The translations under genes and the position numbers were made by a program. The notes under the pieces are model-generated. The model had not been told where the DNA came from. It saw only the letters and a program-made list of their open reading frames with translations, and did no database searches. A stretch of 64,000 bases of DNA from assembly GCF_000265205.3 (NCBI RefSeq), contig NC_018000.1, forward strand, positions 558,001-622,000, given 5' to 3'. Positions 55,076-64,000 of the stretch are shown here, in pieces (within the stretch, counting starts at the first letter, position 1; every line of letters starts with the position of its first letter). Source of the stretch: Sinorhizobium fredii USDA 257. GTDB lineage: Bacteria; Pseudomonadota; Alphaproteobacteria; Rhizobiales; Rhizobiaceae.

Positions 55076-55367
55076 GGTCCTGTCTGCATGTTGCGGTTGT
55101 TGATGATTTGAGTATCGGCCACAAGCGCCCATCGCGCCGTTACCGGCGGAACAGTTCGGCGCCGGGGTCTGGGCCGCTGCAATCTGCTGCAAAATAGTGA
55201 TTTCGGCGGGTCCAAAATGGCGGGCGGCGATCTTGCCGTTGAGCCTGTTTGATTGCAGAAAAGCCTTCGAATTGGAGCGGGGAAATGTATGCTTTTTGCC
55301 TGCGCGTCCTGTATCTCGCGGTCGGAGTCGGTGCTAACCTCCGGCGGGTTCTGAAGGAGGGCATTGC

Positions 55368-55916
55368 ATGATCGGGCTGGCAATCGGGGTCGCCGTGATC
55401 CTTTACCTGGTTTTCGTCTACAACGGACTCGTTAAGGCACGGCAGATGGCCGAAGAGGCCTGGTCCGGTATCGACGTGCAGTTGAAGCGTCGCGCCGACC
55501 TCATCCCCAACCTGATCGAGACGGTGAAGGGTTACGCGGCACACGAGAAGTCGACGCTTGAGGAAGTCGTCGCCCTGCGCAACCGGGCCCAGGCTGTCCC
55601 CGAGGGCGACATCACCGCACGAGCGGCGGCGGAAGGGGCGCTCTCGCAGGCGCTCGGTCGCGTCTTTGCGCTCGCCGAAGCCTATCCGGATCTGAAAGCC
55701 AATGAGAACTTTGCCGAGCTCCAGGGCTCGCTGGAAACAATCGAAGGCGAGATCCAGATGTCGCGCCGCTATTACAACGGCGCCGCCCGCGATCTCAACG
55801 TCAAGGTCGAGAGTTTCCCGTCCAACCTGATCGCCAGCGCGTTCCGCTTCGCCAAGGCCAGCTATTTCGAGATTACCAACGAGACAGATCGCGCTGTGCC
55901 GTCGGTCAAGTTCTGA
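55368..55916 (+). CDS. LemA family protein
   Basis: 182 residues. An N-terminal transmembrane helix (IGLAIGVAVILYLVFVYNGLV) is followed by the all-alpha LemA core: AWSGIDVQLKRRADLIPNLIETVKGYAAHE, ELQGSLETIEGEIQMSRRYYNGAARDLN, and the ending SFPSNLIA. AAGGAGG stands just upstream of the ATG. LemA proteins are of uncertain function; they are often paired, as here, with DUF2207/TPM-type membrane proteins. The next gene starts 24 bases later. Confidence 0.93.
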   Translation: MIGLAIGVAVILYLVFVYNGLVKARQMAEEAWSGIDVQLKRRADLIPNLIETVKGYAAHEKSTLEEVVALRNRAQAVPEGDITARAAAEGALSQALGRVFALAEAYPDLKANENFAELQGSLETIEGEIQMSRRYYNGAARDLNVKVESFPSNLIASAFRFAKASYFEITNETDRAVPSVKF

Positions 55917-55940
55917 GACGGTGCGGAAGAGGAAATCCTG

Positions 55941-57878
55941 ATGAAGCGGCTTCTCGCTGCGCTTGCGTTCGTGGTTCTTTTCCTTGCCGCGCCCTTTCCG
56001 GCTGCTGCGGAAGAGATCATTTCTTCCTACCATTCGGTCATCGATGTCGACAGGGACGGCACCCTCACGGTGACCGAAACGATCACCGCGAACGTCGAAG
56101 GCAATCAGATCCGCCGCGGCATCTATCGTGATTTTCCCCTGACGTTCGTCGACCCGGACGGCCGGCGCGTCCAAGTGGATTTCAACCTGGTTTCCGTCGA
56201 ACGCGATGGCGAGCAGGAGGAATACCGAACCGAATCGGTCAACGGCGGCATCCGCATCTACACCGGCAACGCCGACGTTTTCCTGCCGCGCGGCGAGCAT
56301 ATATTTCAGATCACCTATGAGACCGGCCGCCAGATACGCTTCTTCGATGATCACGACGAGCTCTACTGGAACGTGACCGGAACTGAATGGGCGTTCCCGA
56401 TCGAGGAAGCGACCGCGACCGTTACTTTGCCGGATGGCGTCGTGGCGCAGGCGCTCGACGTCTTTACCGGCGGCTACGGTGCGACCGGCAAGGATGCGCG
56501 CGCGGTTGAGGAGGGCGGCGAAATCTTCTTTGCCACCACGCGCAGGCTTCGGCCCCAGGAAGGCCTCACCATCGCCATCAAGCTGCCGAAGGGGAGCATC
56601 GACCGGCCGAGCGCCTCGCAGCAGAACATCTGGTGGCTGCGCGATCACCTGGCGCTGGTCATCGCCGGCGTCGGCTTCGTCGTCGTGAGCCTCTATTACG
56701 GGCGCGCCTGGGTCCGCGTCGGTCGTGATCCCGCCCGCGGCGTCATGGTCCCGCGCTGGGACCCGCCGGACGGGATTTCGCCCGCCCTCGTCAACTATAT
56801 CGACAGCAAGGGCTTTTCCGGCGAGGGTTGGACCGCGCTCTCGGCAGCCGTACTCAACCTGGCGGTCAAGGGATATGTCGTCCTCGATGATCTGAAGAAC
56901 GCCATCATCGTCTCAGCGACGGGCAAAAGCGGTGGCGAAAAGCTTCCGACCGGCGAGGCGGCGCTGATGAAGGCGGTCGACGCGGCCGGTGGGACGCTCA
57001 AGATAGATCGGGCGAACGGCAAGGCGGTGGCGGCCGCCGGGTCCAGCTTCCGCAGCGCCATGGAGCGCGAGCATCGCGGCAAATACTACCGCGCCAACAC
57101 CGGCTACATCATCGGCGGCGTCGCGCTTACGATCGTTGCGCTGGCGGCGCTGTTCATCTTCGGCGGGCTCAGCGAAGCGACGATCCCCTTCATCATCGTC
57201 CCGGTTTTCGCCGGAGTTTTCGTTTCAGGGTTCGCCGTTTCGATCGGCAAGTCTCTGAGGCGCGGGTCGAGCCTCGTGAGGCGCATCCTGTCGATCGTCG
57301 TGCTGGCCTTCATCGGCTTCGTGCTCATCGCCGTCTTTTCGAGCATCCTTGCGGTGGTCATCTTCTCGGCGACCGAAGCGGACGACCTGCCGCTGTTCTT
57401 CGCGATCGGCGGCATCGTGCTCGCCAACGGGCTGTTCTACTACCTGATGGGAGCGCCGACGCCGCTCGGCACCCAGATGATGGATGGTATCGACGGGCTT
57501 CGGCAATATATGACGCTGGCAGAGCAGGATCGGCTCAACATGCAGGGTGCCCCGGAAATGTCGCCGCGGCACTTCGAAACGCTTCTGCCCTACGCCGTGG
57601 CGCTTGGCATCGAAAAGCCCTGGACCGAGACATTCGATCGCTGGCTGCTTGCGGCAGCCGGGGGGGCGGCAGCCGCCGCCTACCAGCCGAGCTGGTACCA
57701 TGGCGATAGCTTCGGCCCCGGGTCCTTTTCCGACACGATCGGGGGCTTCGCCGGCTCGATGGCCGATACCATGACCTCCTCGCTGCCCCCTCCGCCCAAG
57801 AGTTCCTCCTCCGGCTTTTCTTCCGGCGGCGGCTTTTCCGGCGGCGGCGGTGGGGGCGGTGGTGGCGGCGGCTGGTAG
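55941..57878 (+). CDS. DUF2207 membrane protein with glycine-rich C-terminus
   Basis: 645 residues. A signal peptide ([20 protein letters not shown]) leads into an extracytoplasmic beta-rich DUF2207 domain ([48 protein letters not shown] in pieces). A transmembrane helix at about 235-255 follows, then a cytoplasmic part ([13 protein letters not shown]), a cluster of four hydrophobic helices (about 385-510) and a long tail that ends in an [14 protein letters not shown] poly-glycine run closed by W. It is co-directional with lemA, 24 bases away. Function is unknown; pairing with LemA suggests a shared envelope process. Confidence 0.9.
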   Translation: MKRLLAALAFVVLFLAAPFPAAAEEIISSYHSVIDVDRDGTLTVTETITANVEGNQIRRGIYRDFPLTFVDPDGRRVQVDFNLVSVERDGEQEEYRTESVNGGIRIYTGNADVFLPRGEHIFQITYETGRQIRFFDDHDELYWNVTGTEWAFPIEEATATVTLPDGVVAQALDVFTGGYGATGKDARAVEEGGEIFFATTRRLRPQEGLTIAIKLPKGSIDRPSASQQNIWWLRDHLALVIAGVGFVVVSLYYGRAWVRVGRDPARGVMVPRWDPPDGISPALVNYIDSKGFSGEGWTALSAAVLNLAVKGYVVLDDLKNAIIVSATGKSGGEKLPTGEAALMKAVDAAGGTLKIDRANGKAVAAAGSSFRSAMEREHRGKYYRANTGYIIGGVALTIVALAALFIFGGLSEATIPFIIVPVFAGVFVSGFAVSIGKSLRRGSSLVRRILSIVVLAFIGFVLIAVFSSILAVVIFSATEADDLPLFFAIGGIVLANGLFYYLMGAPTPLGTQMMDGIDGLRQYMTLAEQDRLNMQGAPEMSPRHFETLLPYAVALGIEKPWTETFDRWLLAAAGGAAAAAYQPSWYHGDSFGPGSFSDTIGGFAGSMADTMTSSLPPPPKSSSSGFSSGGGFSGGGGGGGGGGGW

Positions 57879-57972
57879 ATGATGCCGATTTCCTCGCCGC
57901 ACTTGATGACAATTTCGCCGGGGCTTGCTAAGTCCCGGGGCGACCGACCGGAACAGAAAAAAGTCTGGATTC

Positions 57973-60138
57973 ATGCCCGATCTTCTTATTGAACTGCGCT
58001 CAGAAGAAATTCCTGCCCGCATGCAGCGCAAGGCGGCCGGCGATCTGAAGAAGCTCGTAACGGACGCGCTCGTCGAGGCGGGTCTCACCTATGAAGGCGC
58101 GCGTGAATATTGGACGCCGCGCCGGCTGACGCTCGACATACGCGGCCTGAACGCGCGCTCCGCCGATATCCGCGAGGAACGCAAGGGGCCGCGCACCGAC
58201 GCCAACGAGAAGGCGATCGAAGGTTTTCTGCGCGCCGCCGGCCTCTCCTCCATCAGCGAGGCGCATGTCCACAGCGACGCGAAGAAGGGCGATTTCTACG
58301 TCGCCCACATCGTCAAGCCCGGCCGCGACGCGGAGGTCATCATCGCCGAGGTGATGCCGGCGATCATTCGCGACTTCCCCTGGCCGAAGTCCATGCGCTC
58401 CGGTGCCGCCTCGGCGAAGCCTGGCAGCCTGCGCTGGGTGCGGCCCTTGCAATCGATCGTCTGCACCTTCGGCGCCGAAACCGAGGAGACCAGGGTCATC
58501 CCCTTCGAAGTCGACGGCATCGTCGCCTCGAACGTCACCCATGGCCACCGCTTTCACGCGCCTGAGCCGATCACGGTGCGCCGCTTCGCCGACTATGCCG
58601 ACAAGCTCGAAAAGGCGAAGGTCGTGCTCGACGCCGAGCGCCGCAAGGAGATCATCGCCGCGGATGCCCGCAACGTCGCCTTCGCCAATGGCCTTGAATT
58701 GGTCGAGGACGAGGGCTTGCTCGAAGAAGTGGCGGGTCTCGTCGAATGGCCGCGGGTGCTGATGGGCAGCTTCGAGGAGAGCTATCTCCAAATTCCCTCC
58801 GAAATTATCCGCCTGACGATCAAGACCAATCAGAAATGCTTCGTGACGCGGCAGCCGGGCGCGGAAACGCTGTCGAACCGGTTCATCCTCGTTTCTAATA
58901 TCGAAGCCAGCGACGGCGGTCGTGAGATCGTCCATGGCAATGGCAAGGTCGTGCGTGCGCGCCTTTCGGATGCGGCGCATTTCTGGAAACGTGACCAGGG
59001 CGACCTGCCGGACCTCGAGACGCTGCGACCGTCCGCCGAGAAGTTCGGTCTTGATCTGAAGAAGCCGCTCGATCAACGCATGGCGAAGCTCGATGCGCTG
59101 AACGTCACCTTCCATGCCAAGCTCGGAACGCAGGGCGAGCGCGTCGCCCGCATCCGCTCGATCGGCTTGGCGCTTGCCGAGGCCACCGGCGCCGACAAGA
59201 CCCTGGTCGAGCGCGCCGCCGTGCTTGCCAAGGCGGATCTGCGCACCGAGGCCGTCGGCGAGTTTCCCGAGCTGCAGGGCATCATGGGCCACAAATATGC
59301 GGTACTGCAGGGAGAGAATGCCGCGGTCGCCAACGCGATCGAGGACCATTACAGGCCCCAGGGTCCGTCCGATCGCGTGCCGACGAACCCTGTCTCGGTC
59401 GCGGTTGCGCTCGCCGACAAGCTCGACACGCTGGTCGGCTTCTGGGCGATCGACGAGAAGCCGACCGGCTCGAAGGATCCCTATGCGCTGCGCCGTGCCG
59501 CGCTCGGCGTCATCCGGCTCATTCTCGAGGGTAGGGCGCGTCTGCCGCTGCTGCCGTTCTTCGACGTCGCGCTCAAGGCTCTGAGGGCGCAGCGGCCCGA
59601 TCTGGCCGGCGATATTGCCGCGGACCTTCTCGCCTTCTTCCATGATCGCCTGAAGGTCTACCTGCGCGATCTCGGGGCGCGCTACGATCTGATCGACGCG
59701 GTCTTGACCTCAGAGGCCGACGACCTGTTGATGATCGCCCGCCGCGTCGAAGCGCTGACCGCTTTCATCACCGCCGAGGAGGGCAAGAACCTGCTCGCCG
59801 GCACGAAGCGCGCCACGCAGATCCTCGCGGCCGAGGAGAAGAAGGGCACCGAGGTCGCGGACAACGTGGACGAGAAGCTCTTCCGGCTCGACGCCGAAAG
59901 GACGCTTCACGCCTCGATCAAGCTTGCCTCCGGGGATGCCCGCGAAGCGATCGTCAAGGAGGATTTCCGCTCCGCCATGGCCGCGCTCTCCAAATTGCGC
60001 GAGCCGGTCGACGTGTTCTTCAACGACGTACTCGTCAATGACGAAGACAAGGCGATCCGTGCGAACCGCCTGGCGCTCCTGGGGCTGATCCGCGCGGCGA
60101 CCGGCGAGGTTGCGGACTTCTCGAAGATCTCGGGATGA
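57973..60138 (+). CDS. glyS: Glycyl-tRNA synthetase beta subunit
   Basis: 721 residues from the ATG at 57973 ([17 protein letters not shown]). This is the tRNA-binding beta subunit, with an HD-like region ([25 protein letters not shown] in pieces), [14 protein letters not shown] and the C-terminal anticodon-binding segment ([22 protein letters not shown]). It works with glyQ, 3.2 kb upstream. Both are on the + strand but separated by a convergent small gene and the lemA-DUF2207 pair. Confidence 0.96.
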   Translation: MPDLLIELRSEEIPARMQRKAAGDLKKLVTDALVEAGLTYEGAREYWTPRRLTLDIRGLNARSADIREERKGPRTDANEKAIEGFLRAAGLSSISEAHVHSDAKKGDFYVAHIVKPGRDAEVIIAEVMPAIIRDFPWPKSMRSGAASAKPGSLRWVRPLQSIVCTFGAETEETRVIPFEVDGIVASNVTHGHRFHAPEPITVRRFADYADKLEKAKVVLDAERRKEIIAADARNVAFANGLELVEDEGLLEEVAGLVEWPRVLMGSFEESYLQIPSEIIRLTIKTNQKCFVTRQPGAETLSNRFILVSNIEASDGGREIVHGNGKVVRARLSDAAHFWKRDQGDLPDLETLRPSAEKFGLDLKKPLDQRMAKLDALNVTFHAKLGTQGERVARIRSIGLALAEATGADKTLVERAAVLAKADLRTEAVGEFPELQGIMGHKYAVLQGENAAVANAIEDHYRPQGPSDRVPTNPVSVAVALADKLDTLVGFWAIDEKPTGSKDPYALRRAALGVIRLILEGRARLPLLPFFDVALKALRAQRPDLAGDIAADLLAFFHDRLKVYLRDLGARYDLIDAVLTSEADDLLMIARRVEALTAFITAEEGKNLLAGTKRATQILAAEEKKGTEVADNVDEKLFRLDAERTLHASIKLASGDAREAIVKEDFRSAMAALSKLREPVDVFFNDVLVNDEDKAIRANRLALLGLIRAATGEVADFSKISG

Positions 60139-60147
60139 GAGGCTAGG

Positions 60148-60164
60148 CTGTCGACAACCGACAG
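60148..60164. promoter_or_regulatory. Small inverted repeat upstream of the araC-type gene
   Basis: CTGTCG-N5-CGACAG lies 21 bases before the start of the AraC-family gene and just after glyS. It could be an autoregulatory site or only a weak hairpin. Confidence 0.25.
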
Positions 60165-60185
60165 GCTCGATCCTATCTCTGGAGA

Positions 60186-61067
60186 ATGACGAGCGACAAT
60201 CCGAGCGCAGGCGCAGGTGTGATCGAACCTCCGGGCACGAAGCGGCGCGGCGACTGGATCGACGTGGCCGAAGACGCCATTCCGTTCGAGCGTATTGAAG
60301 CCTTCTTTGCCGGGCGCGCCTACGAGCCGCACCGGCACGATACCTATGCCGTCGGCCAGACACTCTCGGGCATTCAGAGCTTCCATTATCGCGGCGCCGA
60401 GCGCACGAGCCTTCCCGGCGGCACGATGGTGCTGCATCCCGACGAGGTGCATGACGGCCAGGCCGGCGGCGAGCACGGGTTTCGCTACCGCATGATCTAT
60501 ATTGAGCCGGCGGCCGTTCAGCGCGTTCTCGGCGGCCGGCCGCTGCCCTTCATCAAAGACGGCATCTCATCCGATCCGCGACTCTTCGCGGCGGTGCATG
60601 CTCTCTTACCGGCGACGGATGCCCGGATCGAGACCCTTGAGTTCGAGGACGGCCTCTTCGAACTTGCCCATGCACTGGAAGCCGCGGCCGGTGGGCCTGC
60701 GAAGGTTGGCGGCGCGCTCAATTATCGCGCCGCCGAGCGGGCGCGCCTCTACCTCCATGACTTGCCCGACGGTACCATCACGCTTGAGACGCTCGAGGCG
60801 GTCAGCGGCCGGGACCGCTGGGGCCTCAGCCGCGACTTCCGCCGTCTGTTCGGCACCAGTCCCTATCGCTACCTGGTGCAGCGGCGTCTCGAAGCCGCAA
60901 AGGTCAATCTTCGTCACGGTGTCCCGGCCGCGCAGGCTGCGGTCGATGCCGGCTTTGCCGACCAGGCGCATCTGAGCCGCCATTTCAAGAAGGCATTCGG
61001 CATCACGCCGGGTCGATGGCTGCGCATGGCGGAAATGCCTGCGGGCACAGAGGCGGAGCAAGCCTGA
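60186..61067 (+). CDS. AraC-family transcriptional regulator with cupin sensor domain
   Basis: 293 residues. The N-terminal cupin-like sensor has AYEPHRHDTYAVGQTLSG, GGTMVLHPDEVHDG and MIYIEP. The C-terminal double helix-turn-helix has LETLEAVSGRDRWGLSRDFRRLFGTSPYRYL and AAVDAGFADQAHLSRHFKKAFGITPGRW. Regulators of this type often stand next to LysE-family exporters, and a cupin gene and a LysE gene follow on the same strand, so control of those is likely. Confidence 0.92.
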   Translation: MTSDNPSAGAGVIEPPGTKRRGDWIDVAEDAIPFERIEAFFAGRAYEPHRHDTYAVGQTLSGIQSFHYRGAERTSLPGGTMVLHPDEVHDGQAGGEHGFRYRMIYIEPAAVQRVLGGRPLPFIKDGISSDPRLFAAVHALLPATDARIETLEFEDGLFELAHALEAAAGGPAKVGGALNYRAAERARLYLHDLPDGTITLETLEAVSGRDRWGLSRDFRRLFGTSPYRYLVQRRLEAAKVNLRHGVPAAQAAVDAGFADQAHLSRHFKKAFGITPGRWLRMAEMPAGTEAEQA

Positions 61068-61190
61068 AGCGCGAGCGTCTTATCAGACGCACAAAGGCCG
61101 CTGTGGCACTTTGAATGGCTGCACGATCGTTCAAGACCCGATCACCGGAAATGGCTGTAATTACTCCCGAAACAACGCGAGGAAACAGCC

Positions 61191-61571
61191 ATGAACGTGT
61201 CCAGTCGTCCCCACGCACCTATCAATTTTGCCGAGAAGCTGGCGCGGATTGCCGATCAGTGGCAGCCACGCGTGATCGCCGAACTCAACGACTATCAGTT
61301 CAAGATCGTCCGCATCGAAGGCGACTTCATCTGGCACGACCATCCGGAAACGGACGAGGCCTTCATCGTCCTCGAAGGCATGCTTCGGATCGACTTTCGC
61401 GACGGTTCGGTCACGCTCGGTCCGGGCGAAATGTACGTCGTGCCGAAGGGCGTCGAGCACAAACCCTATGCGGCAAGTGAAGTGAAGATGCTGCTGATCG
61501 AGCCAAGAGGCACGGCAAATACCGGCCAGGCGGGCGGTGAACGCACGGCTGCGAATGACATCTGGATCTGA
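61191..61571 (+). CDS. Single-domain cupin protein
   Basis: 126 residues, one beta-barrel cupin domain. Motif 1 is WHDHPETDEAFIVLEG and motif 2 is PGEMYVVPKGVEHKPYA, with three histidines and one glutamate able to hold a metal. The substrate is unknown. It lies between the AraC-type regulator and the LysE exporter, 15 bases before the latter, so it is probably co-transcribed with the exporter. Confidence 0.88.
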   Translation: MNVSSRPHAPINFAEKLARIADQWQPRVIAELNDYQFKIVRIEGDFIWHDHPETDEAFIVLEGMLRIDFRDGSVTLGPGEMYVVPKGVEHKPYAASEVKMLLIEPRGTANTGQAGGERTAANDIWI

Positions 61572-61586
61572 CCGGGGGCTGGCACC

Positions 61587-62183
61587 ATGGTCGGCGACCT
61601 CGCGCTTCTTGCCCTTGCGGCCTTGCCGCTGATGGGCAGTCCCGGGCCGGCAACACTCAGCCTCGCCGGCATGGCGGCCGCCCATGGCGTTTCCAACACT
61701 CTGCGCTACGCCGCCGGTATCAACATCGGCACCATTGCAGTCGTGTTGCTGATCGCAACCGGCGTCACCGCAATGGTTCTCGGTCTGCCGGGCATGAAAG
61801 TGGCGATTACTGTCCTCGCCGCGGTCTACATGCTTTATCTGACATGGCACATTGCCACGGTGCCGCCGGTCGCCGCCGCTGAACAGGGATCGCCGAGACC
61901 TTCGTTTCTCGGCGGCTTTGTGCTGGCGATCGCCAATCCGAAGGCCTATGCGGCGATCGGCGCCGTCTATGCCGGCAGCCTGATCGAGCCTGGTCAGGGG
62001 GTCGGGGCGGCCATTGCGAAGGTTCTTGTCCTCGCATTGGTGGCGATCGTCGTGAATACGACCTGGCTTGCCTTTGGCGCGGCCATTGCCAAGGTCCTAC
62101 GGGATCCAAGGCAGGCACGGATAGCCAATGTCGTCTTTGCCAGTCTGCTGCTTGTCTCGCTTGCTCCGCTGCTGCTTGGATAG
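61587..62183 (+). CDS. LysE/RhtB-family amino acid exporter
   Basis: 198 residues with five to six transmembrane segments. The N-terminal signature is ALLALAALPLMGSPGPATLS (GPxT), followed by AAAHGVSNTLRYAAGIN, and later FVLAIANPKAYAAIGAVYAGS. The family exports amino acids or homoserine-lactone-like compounds across the inner membrane. It is placed directly after a cupin gene and downstream of an AraC regulator. Confidence 0.9.
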   Translation: MVGDLALLALAALPLMGSPGPATLSLAGMAAAHGVSNTLRYAAGINIGTIAVVLLIATGVTAMVLGLPGMKVAITVLAAVYMLYLTWHIATVPPVAAAEQGSPRPSFLGGFVLAIANPKAYAAIGAVYAGSLIEPGQGVGAAIAKVLVLALVAIVVNTTWLAFGAAIAKVLRDPRQARIANVVFASLLLVSLAPLLLG

Positions 62184-62230
62184 CGCGTTTTCCCTTGTAG
62201 CGGCACCGTTCGGGACGCTATGAACGCGGC

Positions 62231-62737
62231 ATGACCGCCAAGATACTCGTCAGCGCCTGTCTCATGGGCCATGCGGTGCGCTACGATGGCGCGGCGAAAC
62301 CGCTGTGCCATCCGGCAATAGAACGTTGGCGTGCGGAAGGTCGGCTCGTGACCCTCTGTCCCGAGATGTCGGCGGGAATGCCGGTTCCGCGACCGCCGGC
62401 GGAGATCGAGGCAGGCAGGACCGGTGCGAGCGTCCTTTCCGGCGTGGGACGCGTCCTCGAAAAGACCGGCGGCGATGTGACCGAGGCGTTTCGCCGGGGC
62501 GCGGAAAACGCTCTTGCTCTTGCACTGACAGCAAACTGTCGTTTCGCGCTGCTGATCGACGGCAGCCCGTCCTGTGGCTCCAGCTTCGTCTACGATGGCA
62601 GCTTCAGCGGCGAGCGCGTCCCCGGCGAGGGCGTCACCGCGGCGCTGCTACGCAAGAACGGCATAGAGGTCTTTTCCGACCGCGAAATCGGGCTGCTGGT
62701 CGAGAGACTTGGCCGTGAAGATGAGGCTGACCCATAA
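62231..62737 (+). CDS. DUF523/TudS-type protein
   Basis: 168 residues starting TAKILVSACLMGHAVRYDG. Cysteines C10, C43 (TLCPEMSAG) and C115 (GSPSCGSSF) are the three conserved positions of the DUF523 family, which in characterised members (TudS thiouracil desulfidase) hold a [4Fe-4S] cluster for desulfuration. The role here is by family only. A hairpin follows six bases after the stop. Confidence 0.87.
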   Translation: MTAKILVSACLMGHAVRYDGAAKPLCHPAIERWRAEGRLVTLCPEMSAGMPVPRPPAEIEAGRTGASVLSGVGRVLEKTGGDVTEAFRRGAENALALALTANCRFALLIDGSPSCGSSFVYDGSFSGERVPGEGVTAALLRKNGIEVFSDREIGLLVERLGREDEADP

Positions 62738-62743
62738 AGATTA

Positions 62744-62766
62744 CGCCCCTGCTTCTCTCAGGGGCG
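62744..62766 (+). terminator. Terminator-like hairpin after the TudS-type gene
   Basis: The perfect 8-bp stem CGCCCCTG / CAGGGGCG has a seven-base loop, followed by CAACCTTT, a weak T-run. It stands between two convergent genes. Confidence 0.6.
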
Positions 62767-62847
62767 CAACCTTTCGCCATTGCAGCGAAACGCCCATCAG
62801 CCTTGAATATTCCGGCCGATGGGGCAGGGAACCTTATGTATATGGTG

Positions 62848-63345
62848 TTAATCTAATCTAAGTTCGAACCCCGACGGATCAAATTCCTGTGAAGCGCTGC
62901 CGGCCATCGAGGCACTCACCGGTTCGGCGCGCGACACGATCCCGACGGCGGCGGTCTTTGCCGTCTGGTCGACGTCCGCGATCGCGGCGAGCGAGGCGGC
63001 GGTAACGCCCGTCGCCGCCGGATCTGCTTTCACGGCGGCGGCCTTGATCACGTCCTCGGATGCCTTGTTGACGAAGACGACCGGCGATCCTCCGAGCCAG
63101 GCCTCGGTGCGGACCGACTTCATTTCGCCATCGATCTGCTTGAGCTCGAGCTTGGCGGTGCCGGGCGTCAGCTCAGGAACGACATAGGAGGCCTTCTTCT
63201 TGGGCTGCAGCGGCGGGCACTCTGCGCAGGAGATCGTCGCGACGCTGGAATTGACGGCCTTTCCGGACGCCACGTTCTCGACCGACGACGCTGCCGCTGT
63301 GCCGGCGGCAAGCGTAAGGACGGCGGTGATCAGCAGGGAACGCAT
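62848..63345 (-). CDS. Exported protein of unknown function
   Basis: 165 residues with a signal peptide (LLITAVLTLAAGTAAA). The mature part contains a CAECPP motif near residue 40, a lysine run (PKKKASYVVPELTPGTAKLEL) and a VRTEAWLGGSPVVFVNKA segment that looks like an ordered small beta domain, then an alanine-rich tail. It resembles proteins sometimes labelled plant virulence effector HPE1-like in rhizobia, but I recall that label only loosely. It is convergent with the TudS-type gene. Confidence 0.75.
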   Translation of the reverse strand: MRSLLITAVLTLAAGTAAASSVENVASGKAVNSSVATISCAECPPLQPKKKASYVVPELTPGTAKLELKQIDGEMKSVRTEAWLGGSPVVFVNKASEDVIKAAAVKADPAATGVTAASLAAIADVDQTAKTAAVGIVSRAEPVSASMAGSASQEFDPSGFELRLD

Positions 63346-63446
63346 CGGCTTCTCCTCGAATGTATCGAGGAGGAGAATATGAGACTGCCCTTACCTTCTC
63401 GTCAGGAGAATTGGTAAAAATTGAATGATGCCGCGATTCCGGGGGG

Positions 63447-64000
63447 TTACGCCTTTTCGCGCTCGACCGCGCGCCATCCGATGTCGCGACGGTAGAAGCC
63501 GTTCTCCCAGGAAACGCCGTTCACGCCTTGATAGGCGGCATCCTTTGCGTCGCTGACGGTCTGGCCCATGGCTGTGACGTTCAGCACACGGCCACCCGTG
63601 GCGACCAGGCGACCATCCTTGATCGCCGTACCGGCATGAAACACCCTTGTCGTGGCGGATGGTTCGGGGACGGCCGCGATCGGCGTGTTCTTTTCATAGG
63701 CTCCCGGATAGCCGCGCGAAGCTATCACGACCGTCAATGCCGCTTCGTCATGCCATTCGATTTGCATGCCGTCGAGCGTGCCCGTCGCTGCGGCGTAGAG
63801 CAGGGGCAGCAGGTCGCTTTTCATGCGCATCATCAGGACCTGGCATTCCGGGTCGCCGAAACGGACATTGTATTCGATGAGTTCCGGCCCTTTCGCGGTG
63901 ATCATCAGTCCGGCGAAAAACACGCCCGAGAACGGATGCCCACTTTCGGCCATGCCGCGCACGGTCGGCTCGATGATCTCCTTCATCGTCCGCCCGACCA
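63447..64000 (-). CDS. purD: Phosphoribosylamine-glycine ligase, C-terminal part
   Basis: The frame is open to the window end, so the N-terminal half is missing. Visible are the ATP-grasp C-terminal piece [29 protein letters not shown] (in parts; the metal-binding E and N residues lie in [11 protein letters not shown]) and the final GARS domain ([34 protein letters not shown]). The enzyme joins glycine to phosphoribosylamine in purine synthesis. A 100-base spacer separates it from the downstream exported-protein gene. Confidence 0.95.
   Translation of the reverse strand, partial: VGRTMKEIIEPTVRGMAESGHPFSGVFFAGLMITAKGPELIEYNVRFGDPECQVLMMRMKSDLLPLLYAAATGTLDGMQIEWHDEAALTVVIASRGYPGAYEKNTPIAAVPEPSATTRVFHAGTAIKDGRLVATGGRVLNVTAMGQTVSDAKDAAYQGVNGVSWENGFYRRDIGWRAVEREKA

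Noticed and set aside
58000..59643. 547-codon - strand frame opposite glyS
   Set aside because: Shadow of glyS; low information content.
1..64000. Mobile element, prophage, CRISPR, tRNA or rRNA gene
   Set aside because: No transposase, integrase, direct-repeat array or tRNA-like cloverleaf was seen on reading both strands; gene content and base composition are uniform.

Overview
This 64 kb window looks like ordinary chromosomal core DNA from a fast-growing rhizobium, most likely Sinorhizobium/Ensifer. The reasons are its high GC content, the typical rhizobial neighbourhoods (pmbA - CysQ-like phosphatase - DUF4170 - waaA - HAD - lpxK - DUF2093 - mutL; a split F0 operon atpI-atpB-atpE-atpF'-atpF), a CTTGAC-N17-CTATGT promoter of the Sinorhizobium type, and an alphaproteobacterial LexA box (GTTC-N7-GTTC). 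The genus call rests on family knowledge and gene order as remembered, not on a database search. I see no tRNA, rRNA, CRISPR array, transposase, integrase or prophage.

Layout. 1-8.9 kb: end of ribF, ileS, a lipoprotein, a GNAT enzyme, tadA, an RluB-type pseudouridine synthase with a very long basic tail, rsmD and a patatin. 9-19 kb: a Kef-type antiporter, pmbA, then lipid A/Kdo genes (waaA, lpxK) with small conserved companions, and mutL. 19.3-23.6 kb: signalling genes, namely a PAS-PAS-receiver protein without kinase core and a GGDEF-EAL protein with a broken GGDEF motif. 22.7-25.3 kb: a LysR regulator divergent from an MttB-family methyltransferase. 25.4-32.4 kb: a PRC-barrel exported protein, then a full De Ley-Doudoroff type sugar-acid route (SDR dehydrogenase, SMP-30 lactonase, IlvD/Edd dehydratase, DgoK, DgoA) divergent from an IclR regulator. 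32.6-34.2 kb: two tandem LuxR-type regulators lacking the acyl-homoserine-lactone contact residues. 34.7-40.5 kb: a cysteine-free Mrp ATPase, corA, kup and a SleB-type cell wall hydrolase. 40.6-43.5 kb: the F0 ATP synthase operon with a visible promoter and terminator. 43.8-51.3 kb: rnhB, a LexA-boxed SPL-type radical SAM gene, a glycosyltransferase, moaB, ispE, a TPR protein and a polyprenyl diphosphate synthase. 51.4-60.1 kb: DUF2007, a TrmN6-like methyltransferase, an S49 peptidase, glyQ, a LemA/DUF2207 pair and glyS. 60.2-64 kb: AraC, cupin and LysE genes, a TudS/DUF523 protein, an exported protein, and the 3' part of purD.

How genes work together. The sugar-acid operon is a complete five-step route to pyruvate and glyceraldehyde-3-phosphate under a local IclR regulator with a visible palindrome. 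The atp genes form the membrane half of ATP synthase. waaA and lpxK serve lipid A/Kdo assembly. glyQ and glyS encode one enzyme but are separated by three other genes. The least explained items are the kinase-less PAS-receiver protein, the LuxR pair, the MttB gene with no corrinoid partner nearby, the cysteine-free Mrp, and two structured intergenic stretches flanking mrp.
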